From: Prochloraceae cyanobacterium PL24a_bin.78
GTDB taxonomy: Bacteria; Cyanobacteriota; Cyanobacteriia; Cyanobacteriales; JANQIW01
DNA length: 55,235 bases
Direction of reading: 5' to 3'
NCBI GenBank assembly: GCA_028281945.1
Contig: JANQIW010000049.1
Coordinates: forward strand, 1-55,235
Shown here piece by piece: positions 25,756 to 35,454 of this stretch. Position numbers and translations under genes: made by a program. Under the pieces are notes generated by a model. That model did no database searches. It worked only from the letters and a program-made list of their open reading frames with translations, and had not been told where the DNA came from. How positions within the stretch are numbered: position 1 is the first letter of the stretch; each line of letters begins with the position of its first letter.

Positions 25756-27708
25756 ATGGTTAAACAAAAAAATTCTCATTCTCCAATAGGAAATACTCCT
25801 AATCCTGTTCAATCTATTCCAGCAAACGAAATGAAAGCAACTGGTAGTGGATATACTTGGCTTCTCTGGCAAATGTGGGGCACATTATTAGTTATCGGAT
25901 CTGGTTGTGTGGGCTATTACGCTACCAATATGTTACTAAAAATTCCTACTTTACCTGAGTGTCAGAAAACTTACTGGCCATTAGCTTCGGCTTCAACTCG
26001 TTTGTATTGTGCTCAGTTAAAAGCAGAAAATAATACCCTTCCCAGTATTCAAGAGGCATTTGAGTTGGTTAAAGAATTGCCTTCTAATCATCCTTTAAAA
26101 GAAGAATTGAAGGAAAGTAAGGAATTATGGGCTAAAAAAATAGTTGCTTTAGGAGAAAAAAAGTTTCACCAAGGCGATTTAAAAGCAGCACTGGAAATGG
26201 TTAGTAAAGTACCTAATGGCAATAGTTTATACAAATTTATCCCAGAAAAAATTCAGAAATGGGAATCCACTTGGTTAGAAGGAGAAGAAATTTATAGAAG
26301 AGTAGAAAGTGAAATAAATAAAGCTAATTGGAAGGAAGCTTTCATTATAGCAGTAGAATTAACTGAGATTGAAAATAATTATTGGTCTCAAACTAAATAT
26401 GAAGAAATAATTGAAAATCTTACTCAAGCTAGATTAGAAAGTAAACAATTAGATGGTCTTTATTATATATTCCGTAAAGGGGGTATAGATAACCTTTTAA
26501 AAACTATTGAAAAGTCTCAGAAAATTTCAAAAGAAAGTTATGCTTATAAAGAAGCTCAAGATTTGATTGGTGAGGCTAAAAATAAAATACTTCAATACAT
26601 CGATAGCCTGATTGAAACCAAAAATTGGGATACTTTATTAACAATATCGGGAAAAATTTCTTCATCAGATTTGGTTTTTCAACAGGAAGTTGCTGATTGG
26701 CAAATTATCGCTAATGCTGGTAAGAGTGCCAAATTAAGAACAGATTCGAGTTTAGATTTAGCTATCTCAGAAGCAGAAAAAATTGAGGTGACAAGCCCTA
26801 TTTATAGCACAGCTCAAGATTTCATTAGATATTGGGAATTAGAAAAAGAAGGTCTTCAAATTTTATCTAAAGCTAGAGATTTGGCAACTCCCGGAACTAT
26901 TAAAGATTATCTTGCGGCTATTTCTGAAGCTGAATCCATTGCTTCTGGTAATCCGGTTTATCCTGAAGCTCAAGCAGATGTGAGAAATTGGTATAATAGG
27001 ATTTCAATTATTGAAGATACTCCTATTTTGAATCGCGCTAAAACATTAGCTCGTGGTGGTAATATTCCGTCTTATCAAAGAGCAATATCACAAGCTAGTT
27101 TAATCGGTAGAAATCGCGCTCTTTATCGAGAATCTCAAAAGTTGATTCGTCAATGGCAATGGAGTATTCAGAAAATCGAAGATCAACCTATTTTAAATGA
27201 GGCTATTGCTCTAGGAAATTCCCAAAATTACCCTGCTGCTATTAGAAAAGCTAACGAAATTCGCAGAGGTAGAGCTTTACATAATGAGGCTCAAGGTAAA
27301 ATTACCATTTGGCAAAGGGAAATTGATGCTCGTCAATATCTTCAAGAAGCACGTCAAATTGCCGCCGTCAAAAATCCAGAGAGTCTCCTTCGAGCGATTA
27401 GGGTGGCTCGCAAAGTTCATCCTTCTACTGATGTGCGCTCCCAAAGTGTTAATGCTATTAATAAATGGTCTTATGAAATTTTGGCTATTGCCCGAAATGT
27501 CTTTACTTACAACAATAAAGAAGAGTTGGAAAGGGCAATTAAAATTGCTAAATTGATCCCCTATGGAACATCTGCTTATCAAGAAGCTACTGGAGAAATC
27601 AGAAATTGGAAAGATGAATTATATCGTTTGAATACTCCTGCATGGCCTCCACTTGAATCTATAGATTCCACGGATTCTACTCCTCTTCCTAGTCAATCTG
27701 GTATCTAA
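25756..27708 (+). CDS. Membrane-anchored helical-repeat protein of cyanobacteria
   Basis: A 650-residue protein from ATG 25756. The frame is open to a TTG at 25726, but the ATG is preferred. Residues about 1-30 are a Ser/Lys/Asn-rich cytoplasmic tail. One hydrophobic helix follows (about 34-60, WLLWQMWGTLLVIGSGCVGYY). The rest is a long all-helical solenoid in which units of about 50 residues recur, each with a pattern like L-x-x-A-I-S-x-A-x-x-I and a closing I-x-x-W. The repeats look TPR-like but are not canonical. Similar cyanobacterial proteins are sometimes labelled chromosome segregation ATPase, yet no Walker motif is present here. It is probably a scaffold on the outer face of the membrane. 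Function unknown. Confidence 0.8.
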   Translation: MVKQKNSHSPIGNTPNPVQSIPANEMKATGSGYTWLLWQMWGTLLVIGSGCVGYYATNMLLKIPTLPECQKTYWPLASASTRLYCAQLKAENNTLPSIQEAFELVKELPSNHPLKEELKESKELWAKKIVALGEKKFHQGDLKAALEMVSKVPNGNSLYKFIPEKIQKWESTWLEGEEIYRRVESEINKANWKEAFIIAVELTEIENNYWSQTKYEEIIENLTQARLESKQLDGLYYIFRKGGIDNLLKTIEKSQKISKESYAYKEAQDLIGEAKNKILQYIDSLIETKNWDTLLTISGKISSSDLVFQQEVADWQIIANAGKSAKLRTDSSLDLAISEAEKIEVTSPIYSTAQDFIRYWELEKEGLQILSKARDLATPGTIKDYLAAISEAESIASGNPVYPEAQADVRNWYNRISIIEDTPILNRAKTLARGGNIPSYQRAISQASLIGRNRALYRESQKLIRQWQWSIQKIEDQPILNEAIALGNSQNYPAAIRKANEIRRGRALHNEAQGKITIWQREIDARQYLQEARQIAAVKNPESLLRAIRVARKVHPSTDVRSQSVNAINKWSYEILAIARNVFTYNNKEELERAIKIAKLIPYGTSAYQEATGEIRNWKDELYRLNTPAWPPLESIDSTDSTPLPSQSGI

Positions 27709-27945
27709 ACCAATATGTATGGAAATTTTGGAATAGTTAGGAAAAAAAATAGTTGCTGATTTTATTTAGTAATAAGTAATCATTGATAAGTAATAACTTT
27801 TTGCTGGAAAAATGTAACTAGATAATTTTTCACTATTTCCAATTTCCGATAACCTTGAATTTTTATGATTGTATTTACTTATTACTTTTTAACTTAATTA
27901 CTTATTACTTTTTCTTACTTGTTAATTTAGCTTTTTACGCAAAAC

Positions 27946-28158
27946 TTAATTAACACTCCACCAACCAAAAGCAGGCCCAATAAATCTGATTGTCAGCCAT
28001 ACTATTACTAATGTGACAATTCCAATCCAAGCACCTTTGGTGGTTATTTTATAAAATTGATCGGCTTGGTTTTTGCTAATGGGAATCCAAGGGAGAATTC
28101 TTTCTTCTTGCCCATATTTTTCTCCTAATGCTTCTTTACGTCTTTTTGCTTCACCCAT
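27946..28158 (-). CDS. DUF2839 small membrane protein
   Basis: A 70-residue protein of a cyanobacterial family, recognised by MGEAKRRKEALGEKYGQE at the start and ILPWIPISKNQADQF next. One membrane helix (WIGIVTLVIVWLTIRFIG) ends the protein. The start is set at ATG 28158 because GGAG lies 7 bases upstream and the family begins with MGEAKRR; the longer frame to TTG 28170 would add four residues. It follows the CHAT-STAND gene by 48 bp on the same strand and may be read through from it. Function unknown. Confidence 0.88.
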   Translation of the reverse strand: MGEAKRRKEALGEKYGQEERILPWIPISKNQADQFYKITTKGAWIGIVTLVIVWLTIRFIGPAFGWWSVN

Positions 28159-28206
28159 AATTTTCTCCAATATTTTTTTCTAACTTTTTACTTCGATTCT
28201 AACTTT

Positions 28207-31200
28207 TTAAGAGAATTCTTGACAAGTTTTCTTAGCATTTTCGGCGACTTCTTCTTGGGGATATTTCAAAAGTGGATGGTTTTCTAATCGATTACAAGCA
28301 ATTTTTAGTAATGGTTTTACATTAGTATCTTCAAGGTTTTGAGGATTTCCTAATTCCCAGAAACGCACGGTATCATCATAGCTACTGCTAACTAAATATT
28401 TACCGTTTTTACTAACAAAAACTGAATTTACTCCTTCTTTATGGCCTATTAATGTCTCTATTAAATTGCCTTCCAAATCCCAGATTTTTATGGTTCCATC
28501 GGCACCTCCACTAATAATTTGTTTGCCATCTGGTGTGAAGGTTACGGCATAAACTAACCCTTGTTTTGCTGGTATTATTTTTTTGATTTCGCCATCTTGA
28601 TTACGAATTTGAATAGTTTCGTCTGTGCTTCCACTAACAATTAATTTTCCATCTGGGCTAAATTCTGCTCGATAAATTCTCCCTTTATGCCCTTGAAATT
28701 TATCGATTTGATTACCTTGTAAATCCCACAATCTAATTGTTTTATCCAAACTTCCACTGATAATATATTTTCCATCTGGACTGAATTTTACACTATAAAT
28801 TAATTCTTCATGCCCTAAAAAAATATCAATTTGATTCCCTTGTAAATCCCACAATCTAATTGTTTTATCTAGACTACTACTGACTAATTTTTGACTTTTT
28901 GGATCGAAATCTACAGACATTACTACTTTTTCATGTCCTGAAAATGTCCTTATTTTTTCACCTTGAAAATTCCATAATATGATGTTTTTATCTGAGCCGG
29001 CACTGGCAATATATTGGTTATTTGGACTAATTGCTACTGATTTTATTCCATCTTTATGTCCTATTAATACTTCGATTTGTTCTCCATTTTGATCTAATAT
29101 TCTCACGCTTCCATCGTCTATTCCACTAACAATATATTGGTTATTTGATGCTATGGCTATTGAGCGAGGATATCTTTGATATTTAAGGATATTCTTCTCT
29201 TTGGAAACCTCGATGGCTTGTTTTAAAATTTCTTTTATTGCCTCAATTATTTCTTCTGATGAATCGTCAGATAAATTTTTTCCAGTTATATTAATTGCTG
29301 ATACTAAAGCTTCTACTGGTTCAAGAGGTAAAAGGGTTTTTACTTCGGCTATTTTCTTGTTTAAATTTCCTATTTTGTATTGTCGATCTAATGTTAAATA
29401 AACCCAAGGTATAGATATTAGTAAAAACACAATTAATCCACCTAAACCAGTATATTTAACCCACTGATATAATTGGCTTTGATTAACAAATTCTTTTTCT
29501 AACTTTAAGATAATAATTGATGTATTTTGTTGGAGAAACTTTTGGGCTTCTGATAGTTTTTCCCCTTGTAATAAATAAGTGCTATTCCATTTTGGTTTCT
29601 TATTATTTTCCCATTCTTCAGCAGCTTCTTCTAGGTTGTCTTTGAGTTGAATACGTTTACGATTTTCATTAACCAATTCTTCCAATTTATCCCAATAATA
29701 AATTAATGATTCATGAATTAAATCTATTTGATTTTCTTGGTTTATTACTATTAATTTTGCTGTTGCTAAATCATTGATTACTTTGTTCATTAATTGGGGA
29801 TTTTCATCATTAATTAAAGTTTCTTTTAGGATTTGTTTGCGAGTATCTTTTCTATTTTTTCCTATACTTATCAAAGCGAGAAAAATCCTTTTTGCTATTA
29901 GTTTTTCCCCAGAATTAAACTCATTATATACTTCATCAGCATAACGAATTAAAGCACCTTCTACACCCTCAATTTCTTGATAAGCACTATTAGTTAAACT
30001 TGCATTTTCTTGTTTTTTCCATAACTCAGTTAAGGCAAATTGTAGTAATGGTAAATTTCCTGGTTCGTCTTTTATTTCCTTTAAAATTCTTTCTGCTAAA
30101 CCTTTTTCAAAAGTAGTTTTAACTTTCTCTGCTGGTTTAATAATTACATCCAAAAGTTCTTGATCATTCATGGATGATAATTCTATATAATTAGATTCTA
30201 ATTCCCTAGCAAAAGAAGGATAGTTAAGAAGATAGTGGCGAAAATCTGCTCTTAATACTATGCAAATATGCAAATTATTTTGGTTTTGTTTTGCTTGTAA
30301 TAACTGCTCTAAAAAGTTATTGATTTCTGGAATATTTTTGCCTTCAATATTTTCTTGTAGCTGATTTTCTTTTAGGGTAAATATTTCCTCAAAGCGATCG
30401 ATTACTAATAATTTTTTTTGAGAATTGGGGAAATTATTAAATTCATCCAAGGCATTATTTAAAGAAGAAATTGGATTATCACCAAGATGGATAGAAAGAT
30501 ATTCCCATTGATTTTGGTAGGATATTTCTGATGATATTTCTGATGATATTTGAGCAGAATTTTGAGGGCATAAACAAGGAATTAAACCAGCAAAAATAAC
30601 TGAAGATTTACCACTCCCAGAATTACCAGTTAATGCCACTATTGGATTTTCTATAACTTTTTGCACTAACTTATTAACAAAAGTTTCTCTCCCAAAGAAA
30701 TAATCATTGTCATCTTTTGTAAAAGAAAACAAACCTTTATAAGGAGAAAAATCTGAAGGTAAAGGCCGCCCTAAATCACTCCAATAAGGCACAAAAGTGG
30801 CTGGATTTTGACTAATAACAGGCAGCCAACTAGGACAAAAGTATTCATCTTTATGAGCTTTTAATTTTTCCCGTGCTTCTCTGAGAGAAAGATATAAAGA
30901 TTTGCCATTAGCAAAACTATCTAAAAAATATTTGAGAAATAAATGGGCTATTTCATCAGGAATAGGAGATTTCATAACAATAGTTTGAGGAATATTTAAT
31001 TGCCTTAAATCTTGAGCAATTCCTAAACCATCGCAAGAATTAAAAATAGCTAAGCGTAAACCATTTTTAATGGCTACTTTAAAAGATGTCTCTAATTCTA
31101 GTATTCTTAAATTATCATTTGGATTGATTTGAAGTTGCCCACAATTTTCTTCTGTTGAACTATGGCCGGCGAAAAAAAGTATATCCCAGCCTGTTTCATC

Positions 31201-31896
31201 TGATAATAATTCTACTAATTCATCTCTTTGTGGTTCTTTTTTTATAACCACTTCTTTATTAGGAATTTTTGATATTAATTCAATATCTTTCTCCACATCA
31301 AGTTTATTATTTTCTCCCTCAATTTTTTCGCCATTTTGATTGAGAATGTTTGTCTCACCAATAATTAATAAAATTCTGACTCTACCTCTAGGAATTTTAA
31401 TAGAGTAATCAATTCCTTCATAAGTCGATCCACTTAATCCTACTTCTGCAGAAGGATAACGATGGAAAAAATCCCAAAGATGCCAAGGAAGCTTTTGAAT
31501 TTTTAGATCTTGACTTTCAATAATCACTATTATTTCTGAAGAAGAATCAACATGACCTAATTTTTCTTTCTCAAGTTTTAACCAAAGTCTATTATTAAGC
31601 CAATTATTTAAAGCATTATATAGATCTTCACGAATAGCTTTTTCATTAAAATTACTAAAATTTGTTATTTCATCTTCATCAATAAAATCAATACTAGATC
31701 TATTATCTGAATTGTATAAATGTTCATAAAATAAATCCCACTTTTCTATAAGTCCAGAAAGATCTTGAGATGCTTCTAAAGTGTAATCAAATTGGTTACG
31801 ACTGGATTGATCTTTATCCCAAATTTGCACTCTTACATTTTTAAAACCTGTTTTAAGACTACCTTCTCCCAAATTAATTGTTAAAATATATACCAT
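28207..31896 (-). CDS. CHAT protease-STAND NTPase-WD40 signalling protein
   Basis: A 1229-residue multidomain protein. Residues about 120-375 form a CHAT (caspase-like) domain with the catalytic pair His245 (FFAGHSS) and Cys288 (FNSCDGLG). Residues about 385-790 are a STAND-type NTPase, with Walker A GNSGSGKSS (424-432), Walker B LLVIDRFEE (496-504) and a winged-helix/ARC2-like tail. A membrane helix follows (about 815-836), then seven WD40 blades (about 905-1190). By analogy with STAND proteins, ligand sensing by the propeller would drive NTP-dependent oligomerisation and activate the protease. The target is unknown. Its start overlaps the end of the DUF1822 gene by 16 bp, and a sigma-like gene lies before that, so the three form one operon. 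Confidence 0.92.
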   Translation of the reverse strand: MVYILTINLGEGSLKTGFKNVRVQIWDKDQSSRNQFDYTLEASQDLSGLIEKWDLFYEHLYNSDNRSSIDFIDEDEITNFSNFNEKAIREDLYNALNNWLNNRLWLKLEKEKLGHVDSSSEIIVIIESQDLKIQKLPWHLWDFFHRYPSAEVGLSGSTYEGIDYSIKIPRGRVRILLIIGETNILNQNGEKIEGENNKLDVEKDIELISKIPNKEVVIKKEPQRDELVELLSDETGWDILFFAGHSSTEENCGQLQINPNDNLRILELETSFKVAIKNGLRLAIFNSCDGLGIAQDLRQLNIPQTIVMKSPIPDEIAHLFLKYFLDSFANGKSLYLSLREAREKLKAHKDEYFCPSWLPVISQNPATFVPYWSDLGRPLPSDFSPYKGLFSFTKDDNDYFFGRETFVNKLVQKVIENPIVALTGNSGSGKSSVIFAGLIPCLCPQNSAQISSEISSEISYQNQWEYLSIHLGDNPISSLNNALDEFNNFPNSQKKLLVIDRFEEIFTLKENQLQENIEGKNIPEINNFLEQLLQAKQNQNNLHICIVLRADFRHYLLNYPSFARELESNYIELSSMNDQELLDVIIKPAEKVKTTFEKGLAERILKEIKDEPGNLPLLQFALTELWKKQENASLTNSAYQEIEGVEGALIRYADEVYNEFNSGEKLIAKRIFLALISIGKNRKDTRKQILKETLINDENPQLMNKVINDLATAKLIVINQENQIDLIHESLIYYWDKLEELVNENRKRIQLKDNLEEAAEEWENNKKPKWNSTYLLQGEKLSEAQKFLQQNTSIIILKLEKEFVNQSQLYQWVKYTGLGGLIVFLLISIPWVYLTLDRQYKIGNLNKKIAEVKTLLPLEPVEALVSAINITGKNLSDDSSEEIIEAIKEILKQAIEVSKEKNILKYQRYPRSIAIASNNQYIVSGIDDGSVRILDQNGEQIEVLIGHKDGIKSVAISPNNQYIASAGSDKNIILWNFQGEKIRTFSGHEKVVMSVDFDPKSQKLVSSSLDKTIRLWDLQGNQIDIFLGHEELIYSVKFSPDGKYIISGSLDKTIRLWDLQGNQIDKFQGHKGRIYRAEFSPDGKLIVSGSTDETIQIRNQDGEIKKIIPAKQGLVYAVTFTPDGKQIISGGADGTIKIWDLEGNLIETLIGHKEGVNSVFVSKNGKYLVSSSYDDTVRFWELGNPQNLEDTNVKPLLKIACNRLENHPLLKYPQEEVAENAKKTCQEFS

Positions 31897-32846
31897 TGAT
31901 TCTCTCCATTGATAAAAGTTTGCCTAATTTTTTTATCATTAAAAGCTATTTCAATCGAAAATAATTCTTCTGATTTGACTCTAAAAAGTGGTAAGCGAAT
32001 CAAATCATCTTGAAATCTAGCTCTAGCTTCGTACTCTTTTTTATTATCTTGAGAAAATAAAGATAAACTAATTCCCGGAGGTAAATGATAAGAGTCTAAA
32101 TCTGACATTAGTTGAACTCTCACGGTTAAACATTCATCAGTTTCAGGTGCTGTGGCAACTAATAAAGCTAATTGTTTATTACCTAATGACATTCCTAAAT
32201 CTATAAGTTTAGCCCGTTTAATCTTCATACTTGGAGAAATACTTCTCCATGCTAAAACAGGCTGGGATTCTCTTGGGAAAAGATTTTCTATACTTTGCCA
32301 TTCAGGAGGAAAAACTCCCTCAAGCCATTCCTTAAGATTGTAAACAGGAGTATTTTGATTGATAAGATTACCCTGAGTGAGATTCCAGAGTAAATCAAAT
32401 AAATCTTCAATAGGATATAAATCCTGACGATGTAAAATTCCTTGTTTATGAGTCGGACAAAATCCCAGAATAGCCGCTTCTTTGAAAGAAGATTTCACTT
32501 CAACTGCAACATAACCAATACGATTTTCCCAAGCTTCTGGAGGCACAAGATAAGAATCTTCATTTTCTTTTAAAGTGCAACATTCCAAACGTCCTAATCC
32601 TTGGATTTCTAAATCCACAGCATCACTACATAAACGAGACACAGGATTATAGCTATCGCTGGCTTTTAAATCCGTTGGTACACTCATCCACTGCAAATAA
32701 TCATTAAGAATGCAAACTCCAATAGTACTAAAAAACACTTTTTCTCGTTTAACACCACGGGGGATGGAAGATGCTAAACGGAAAGATGTTTGTCGTATTT
32801 CCGAAGTAATAGCCATTGGTAATGGTAAATTATCTGATAAGATCAT
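31881..32846 (-). CDS. DUF1822 family protein
   Basis: A 321-residue soluble protein of a cyanobacterial family (recognised by SFRLASSIPRGVKREKVFFSTIGVCILNDYLQWM-type opening, read here in separate blocks: FRLASSIPRG and VCILNDYLQWM, and by YVAVEVKSSFKEAAILGF in the middle). It is mainly beta-stranded, without catalytic motifs known to me. DUF1822 genes usually sit between a sigma-70-like gene and a CHAT gene, as here. It probably acts with them as an adaptor or regulator. The start at 32846 is used; an internal Met 11 residues later is an alternative. The 3' end overlaps the CHAT gene by 16 bp, implying translational coupling. Confidence 0.88.
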   Translation of the reverse strand: MILSDNLPLPMAITSEIRQTSFRLASSIPRGVKREKVFFSTIGVCILNDYLQWMSVPTDLKASDSYNPVSRLCSDAVDLEIQGLGRLECCTLKENEDSYLVPPEAWENRIGYVAVEVKSSFKEAAILGFCPTHKQGILHRQDLYPIEDLFDLLWNLTQGNLINQNTPVYNLKEWLEGVFPPEWQSIENLFPRESQPVLAWRSISPSMKIKRAKLIDLGMSLGNKQLALLVATAPETDECLTVRVQLMSDLDSYHLPPGISLSLFSQDNKKEYEARARFQDDLIRLPLFRVKSEELFSIEIAFNDKKIRQTFINGENQWYIF

Positions 32847-32867
32847 GTTAGTAATTAAAACCTCTTT

Positions 32868-33497
32868 CTATATATATCCGCGATTGTGACCAAAATTACG
32901 CAAAAATTTTCTGCATTTTCTTTCATAAAAGCTACTCAAAGTGGAAATGGGTATTCCAAATTCAGATGAAATATCTTTCCAGCTCTTTTCTGGCGGTAAG
33001 CGTAGTAAAATAAGCATTTGTGCGGTAATTTCAGTTTTTTTAATTTTAGTATGGCGCAAAACTCCATCAGGATCATTTTTAACCCACTGTCGAACTTCTT
33101 CAAGAATAGGAGGAATATCAGGAGAAGCTTGGAGGCGATCGATCATATTAACCTCTTTTTCAAATTCGAGATTAAACCTTTGATGTTTTTCCTTTTGGAG
33201 AAACCCGCGATAATCCATCAATCGCCACCGGAGGTAGTTATTAAGCCAAGTTCTGAGTTTTGCTTTATTTGGATCATACTTTTTCCCCTGGTTAGATTCA
33301 CAAAGATTAAGACAAAAATACAACCAAGTTTGTTGCCAAACATCCTCATAATAGAAATTATCTTCATGCCATAACTTACCTTGGGCAACGATTAACCGAT
33401 ATATTTGGCTTAAACCACGCTGTCTTTGAGGGGTTTTCGGAGGATATTTACAGGTTTCTGAGATTAGTTGATTGATTTTTTCATCAATGTCTGGCAT
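32868..33497 (-). CDS. Sigma-70-like (ECF-type) factor of the CHAT operon
   Basis: A 209-residue protein with the layout of small sigma factors. Residues about 20-100 match region 2 (YEDVWQQTWLYFCLNL followed by a Lys/Arg/Trp-rich helix, LRTWLNNYLRWRLMDY). The C-terminal 45 residues contain a region-4 helix-turn-helix (SWKDISSEFGIPISTLSSFY). A long basic spacer lies between them. It is the first gene of the sigma-DUF1822-CHAT run, 21 bp before DUF1822. Whether it still directs RNA polymerase or serves as a DNA-binding switch is unknown. It is divergent from the ABC exporter gene, and the 139 bp spacer should hold its own promoter and possibly its own target site. Confidence 0.8.
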   Translation of the reverse strand: MPDIDEKINQLISETCKYPPKTPQRQRGLSQIYRLIVAQGKLWHEDNFYYEDVWQQTWLYFCLNLCESNQGKKYDPNKAKLRTWLNNYLRWRLMDYRGFLQKEKHQRFNLEFEKEVNMIDRLQASPDIPPILEEVRQWVKNDPDGVLRHTKIKKTEITAQMLILLRLPPEKSWKDISSEFGIPISTLSSFYERKCRKFLRNFGHNRGYI

Positions 33498-33636
33498 AAG
33501 TTATAGTTTATAAATAAATCATTTAATATTATAAACTAAAATTTCTTTATTCTCATCTTGAAGAAAGAAAAAAACCAATAGCAAAGATAGAGATTTAATT
33601 GTTACTATAGAATTAAAATTTTTGTTATATTTCAAC

Positions 33637-35382
33637 GTGGCAAATTCAAGAATACAAAAACTAGGAGAATATTTACGCCCACACTGGCAGCAAGTAATAT
33701 TAGGCATTGTTAGTCTATTTCTTGTTAATGCTGTTGGGATTTCTATTCCTTTATTAATACGAGATACTATTGATCAACTACGAGAAGAATTTGATTTTTC
33801 AGAACTAATAAGGTATGTAATTATCTTATTCCTGCTAGCCTCCCTTATGTGGGTAATCAGGATGAGTTCTCGTTTATTGCTGTTTGGGATAGGACGGAGT
33901 GTGGAATTTGATTTAAAGCAGAAGATTTTCCAACATCTACTAAACCTTGAGCCGGGTTACTTCTCAACTAATACCTCTGGAGATTTGATTAATCGTGCAA
34001 CCAGCGATGTCGATAATATTCGACGATTGGTAGGATTTGCATTACTAAGTTTAGTTAATACTGCATTTGCTTATGCTTTAACCTTACCAACTATGTTAGC
34101 AATTCATGGTCGTTTGAGTTTGGTAGCAATTTCTGTTTACCCTCTTATGTTAATTACGGTTCAATTATTTAGTAAAAAACTCCAAATTCAACAGTTTGAA
34201 GTACAAGAAAAACTATCTCAAATTAGCCAATTAGTTCAAGAAGATATGAGCGGTATTGCCTTAATCAAAATCTACGCTCAAGAGTCATCAGAAAGAGAAG
34301 CTTTTAGTCAACAAAATCAAGAATTATTAACAGCAAATCTCAAATTAGCAAGAATTAGAAATTTTCTTTTTCCTCTAATTCAAGGCATAGCTTTTCTGAG
34401 TTTATTAATATTATTATGGTTAGGAGTTCCAGAAATAGAAAAAGGTTTAATTAGTATCGGTGATTTTATTGCTTTAATTATTTTTGTAGAGCGTTTAGTA
34501 TTTCCGACTGCTTTATTAGGCTTTACTATTACTGCTTATCAACGAGGAGAAGTAAGTGTCGATCGTATTGAAGCGATTTTTACTACTGAACCAAAAGTGA
34601 AAAATTTTCCTAATGCTATTGATTTACCTCTAGAAAAAATTCAAGGAGAAATTAAAGCAGATGGGCTTACATATTATTATCCAGAGTCAGAAATTCCTGC
34701 TTTAAAAAATGTCAATTTTATTATTAAACCAGGAGAAACAGTTGCCATTGTTGGACCAATTGGTTGCGGAAAATCCACTCTTGCTAATTCCATTCCCCGT
34801 TTAATTGATATTAAACCAGGACAATTATTTATTGATGGTTATGATATTACTAAGTTAAAATTGGATTCTCTTCGCTCAGCAATTGCTTATGTACCCCAAG
34901 ATAGCTTTCTTTTTAGTTCCACAATTAAAGATAATATCCGTTATGGGGATCCATTAAAAGAAGAATCAGAAGTTGAATCTGTTGCCAAAATAGCTTCTAT
35001 TCACCCAGAAATTATTAATTTTCCACAACAATACGATACTATAGTAGGAGAAAGGGGAATAACTCTTTCCGGTGGTCAACGTCAACGTACTTCTTTAGCA
35101 AGGGCACTTTTACTCAATGCCCCAATTTTGATTCTTGATGATGCTCTTTCTAGCGTAGATAATCAGACGGCTACCGGTATTTTAGATAATCTTTCTAATA
35201 AAAGTGGTAAAACTGTTATTTTTATCTCCCATCAAATGTCCGCTGCTGCTACTGCCGATCGGATTTTAGTTATGGATCGAGGTGAAATTGTACAAATAGG
35301 AACGCATTATGAGCTTTTAGAAAGTCCTGGTTTATACAATACCTTATGGAAACAACATAAGTTAGAAGAAGTTTTAAAGTAA
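33637..35382 (+). CDS. ABC exporter, fused permease and ATPase (MsbA/MdlB type)
   Basis: A 581-residue half-transporter. The start is placed at GTG 33637 (ANSRIQKLGEYLRPHWQQV reads like the family N-terminus); the frame is open to TTG 33622. Six membrane helices occupy about 15-300. The ATPase domain (about 325-575) has Walker A GPIGCGKST, a Q-loop PQDSFLF, signature LSGGQRQR, Walker B ILILDDALSS and the switch His in FISHQMS. The third Walker A position is Ile where Ser is common. As a homodimer it would export lipids, peptides or drugs. It stands alone, divergent from the sigma-like gene and convergent with the DUF4419 gene. Confidence 0.92.
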   Translation: MANSRIQKLGEYLRPHWQQVILGIVSLFLVNAVGISIPLLIRDTIDQLREEFDFSELIRYVIILFLLASLMWVIRMSSRLLLFGIGRSVEFDLKQKIFQHLLNLEPGYFSTNTSGDLINRATSDVDNIRRLVGFALLSLVNTAFAYALTLPTMLAIHGRLSLVAISVYPLMLITVQLFSKKLQIQQFEVQEKLSQISQLVQEDMSGIALIKIYAQESSEREAFSQQNQELLTANLKLARIRNFLFPLIQGIAFLSLLILLWLGVPEIEKGLISIGDFIALIIFVERLVFPTALLGFTITAYQRGEVSVDRIEAIFTTEPKVKNFPNAIDLPLEKIQGEIKADGLTYYYPESEIPALKNVNFIIKPGETVAIVGPIGCGKSTLANSIPRLIDIKPGQLFIDGYDITKLKLDSLRSAIAYVPQDSFLFSSTIKDNIRYGDPLKEESEVESVAKIASIHPEIINFPQQYDTIVGERGITLSGGQRQRTSLARALLLNAPILILDDALSSVDNQTATGILDNLSNKSGKTVIFISHQMSAAATADRILVMDRGEIVQIGTHYELLESPGLYNTLWKQHKLEEVLK

Positions 35383-35405
35383 ATTTAAAAGTAATTTATT
35401 AATAG

Positions 35406-35433
35406 ATAATGGTTTATTTAGATTATCCATTAT
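35406..35433. terminator. Inverted repeat between convergent genes
   Basis: ATAATGG and CCATTAT form a 7-bp stem with a 14-base loop between the 3' ends of the ABC exporter and DUF4419 genes, followed on the + strand by TTATTATTTATCTTTT. It is probably a weak bidirectional terminator. Confidence 0.4.
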
Positions 35434-35454
35434 TTATTATTTATCTTTTAGAAT

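Noticed and set aside
25756..27708. Chromosome segregation ATPase label for the helical-repeat membrane protein
   Set aside because: No Walker A or B motif can be seen, so an ATPase name is not justified.
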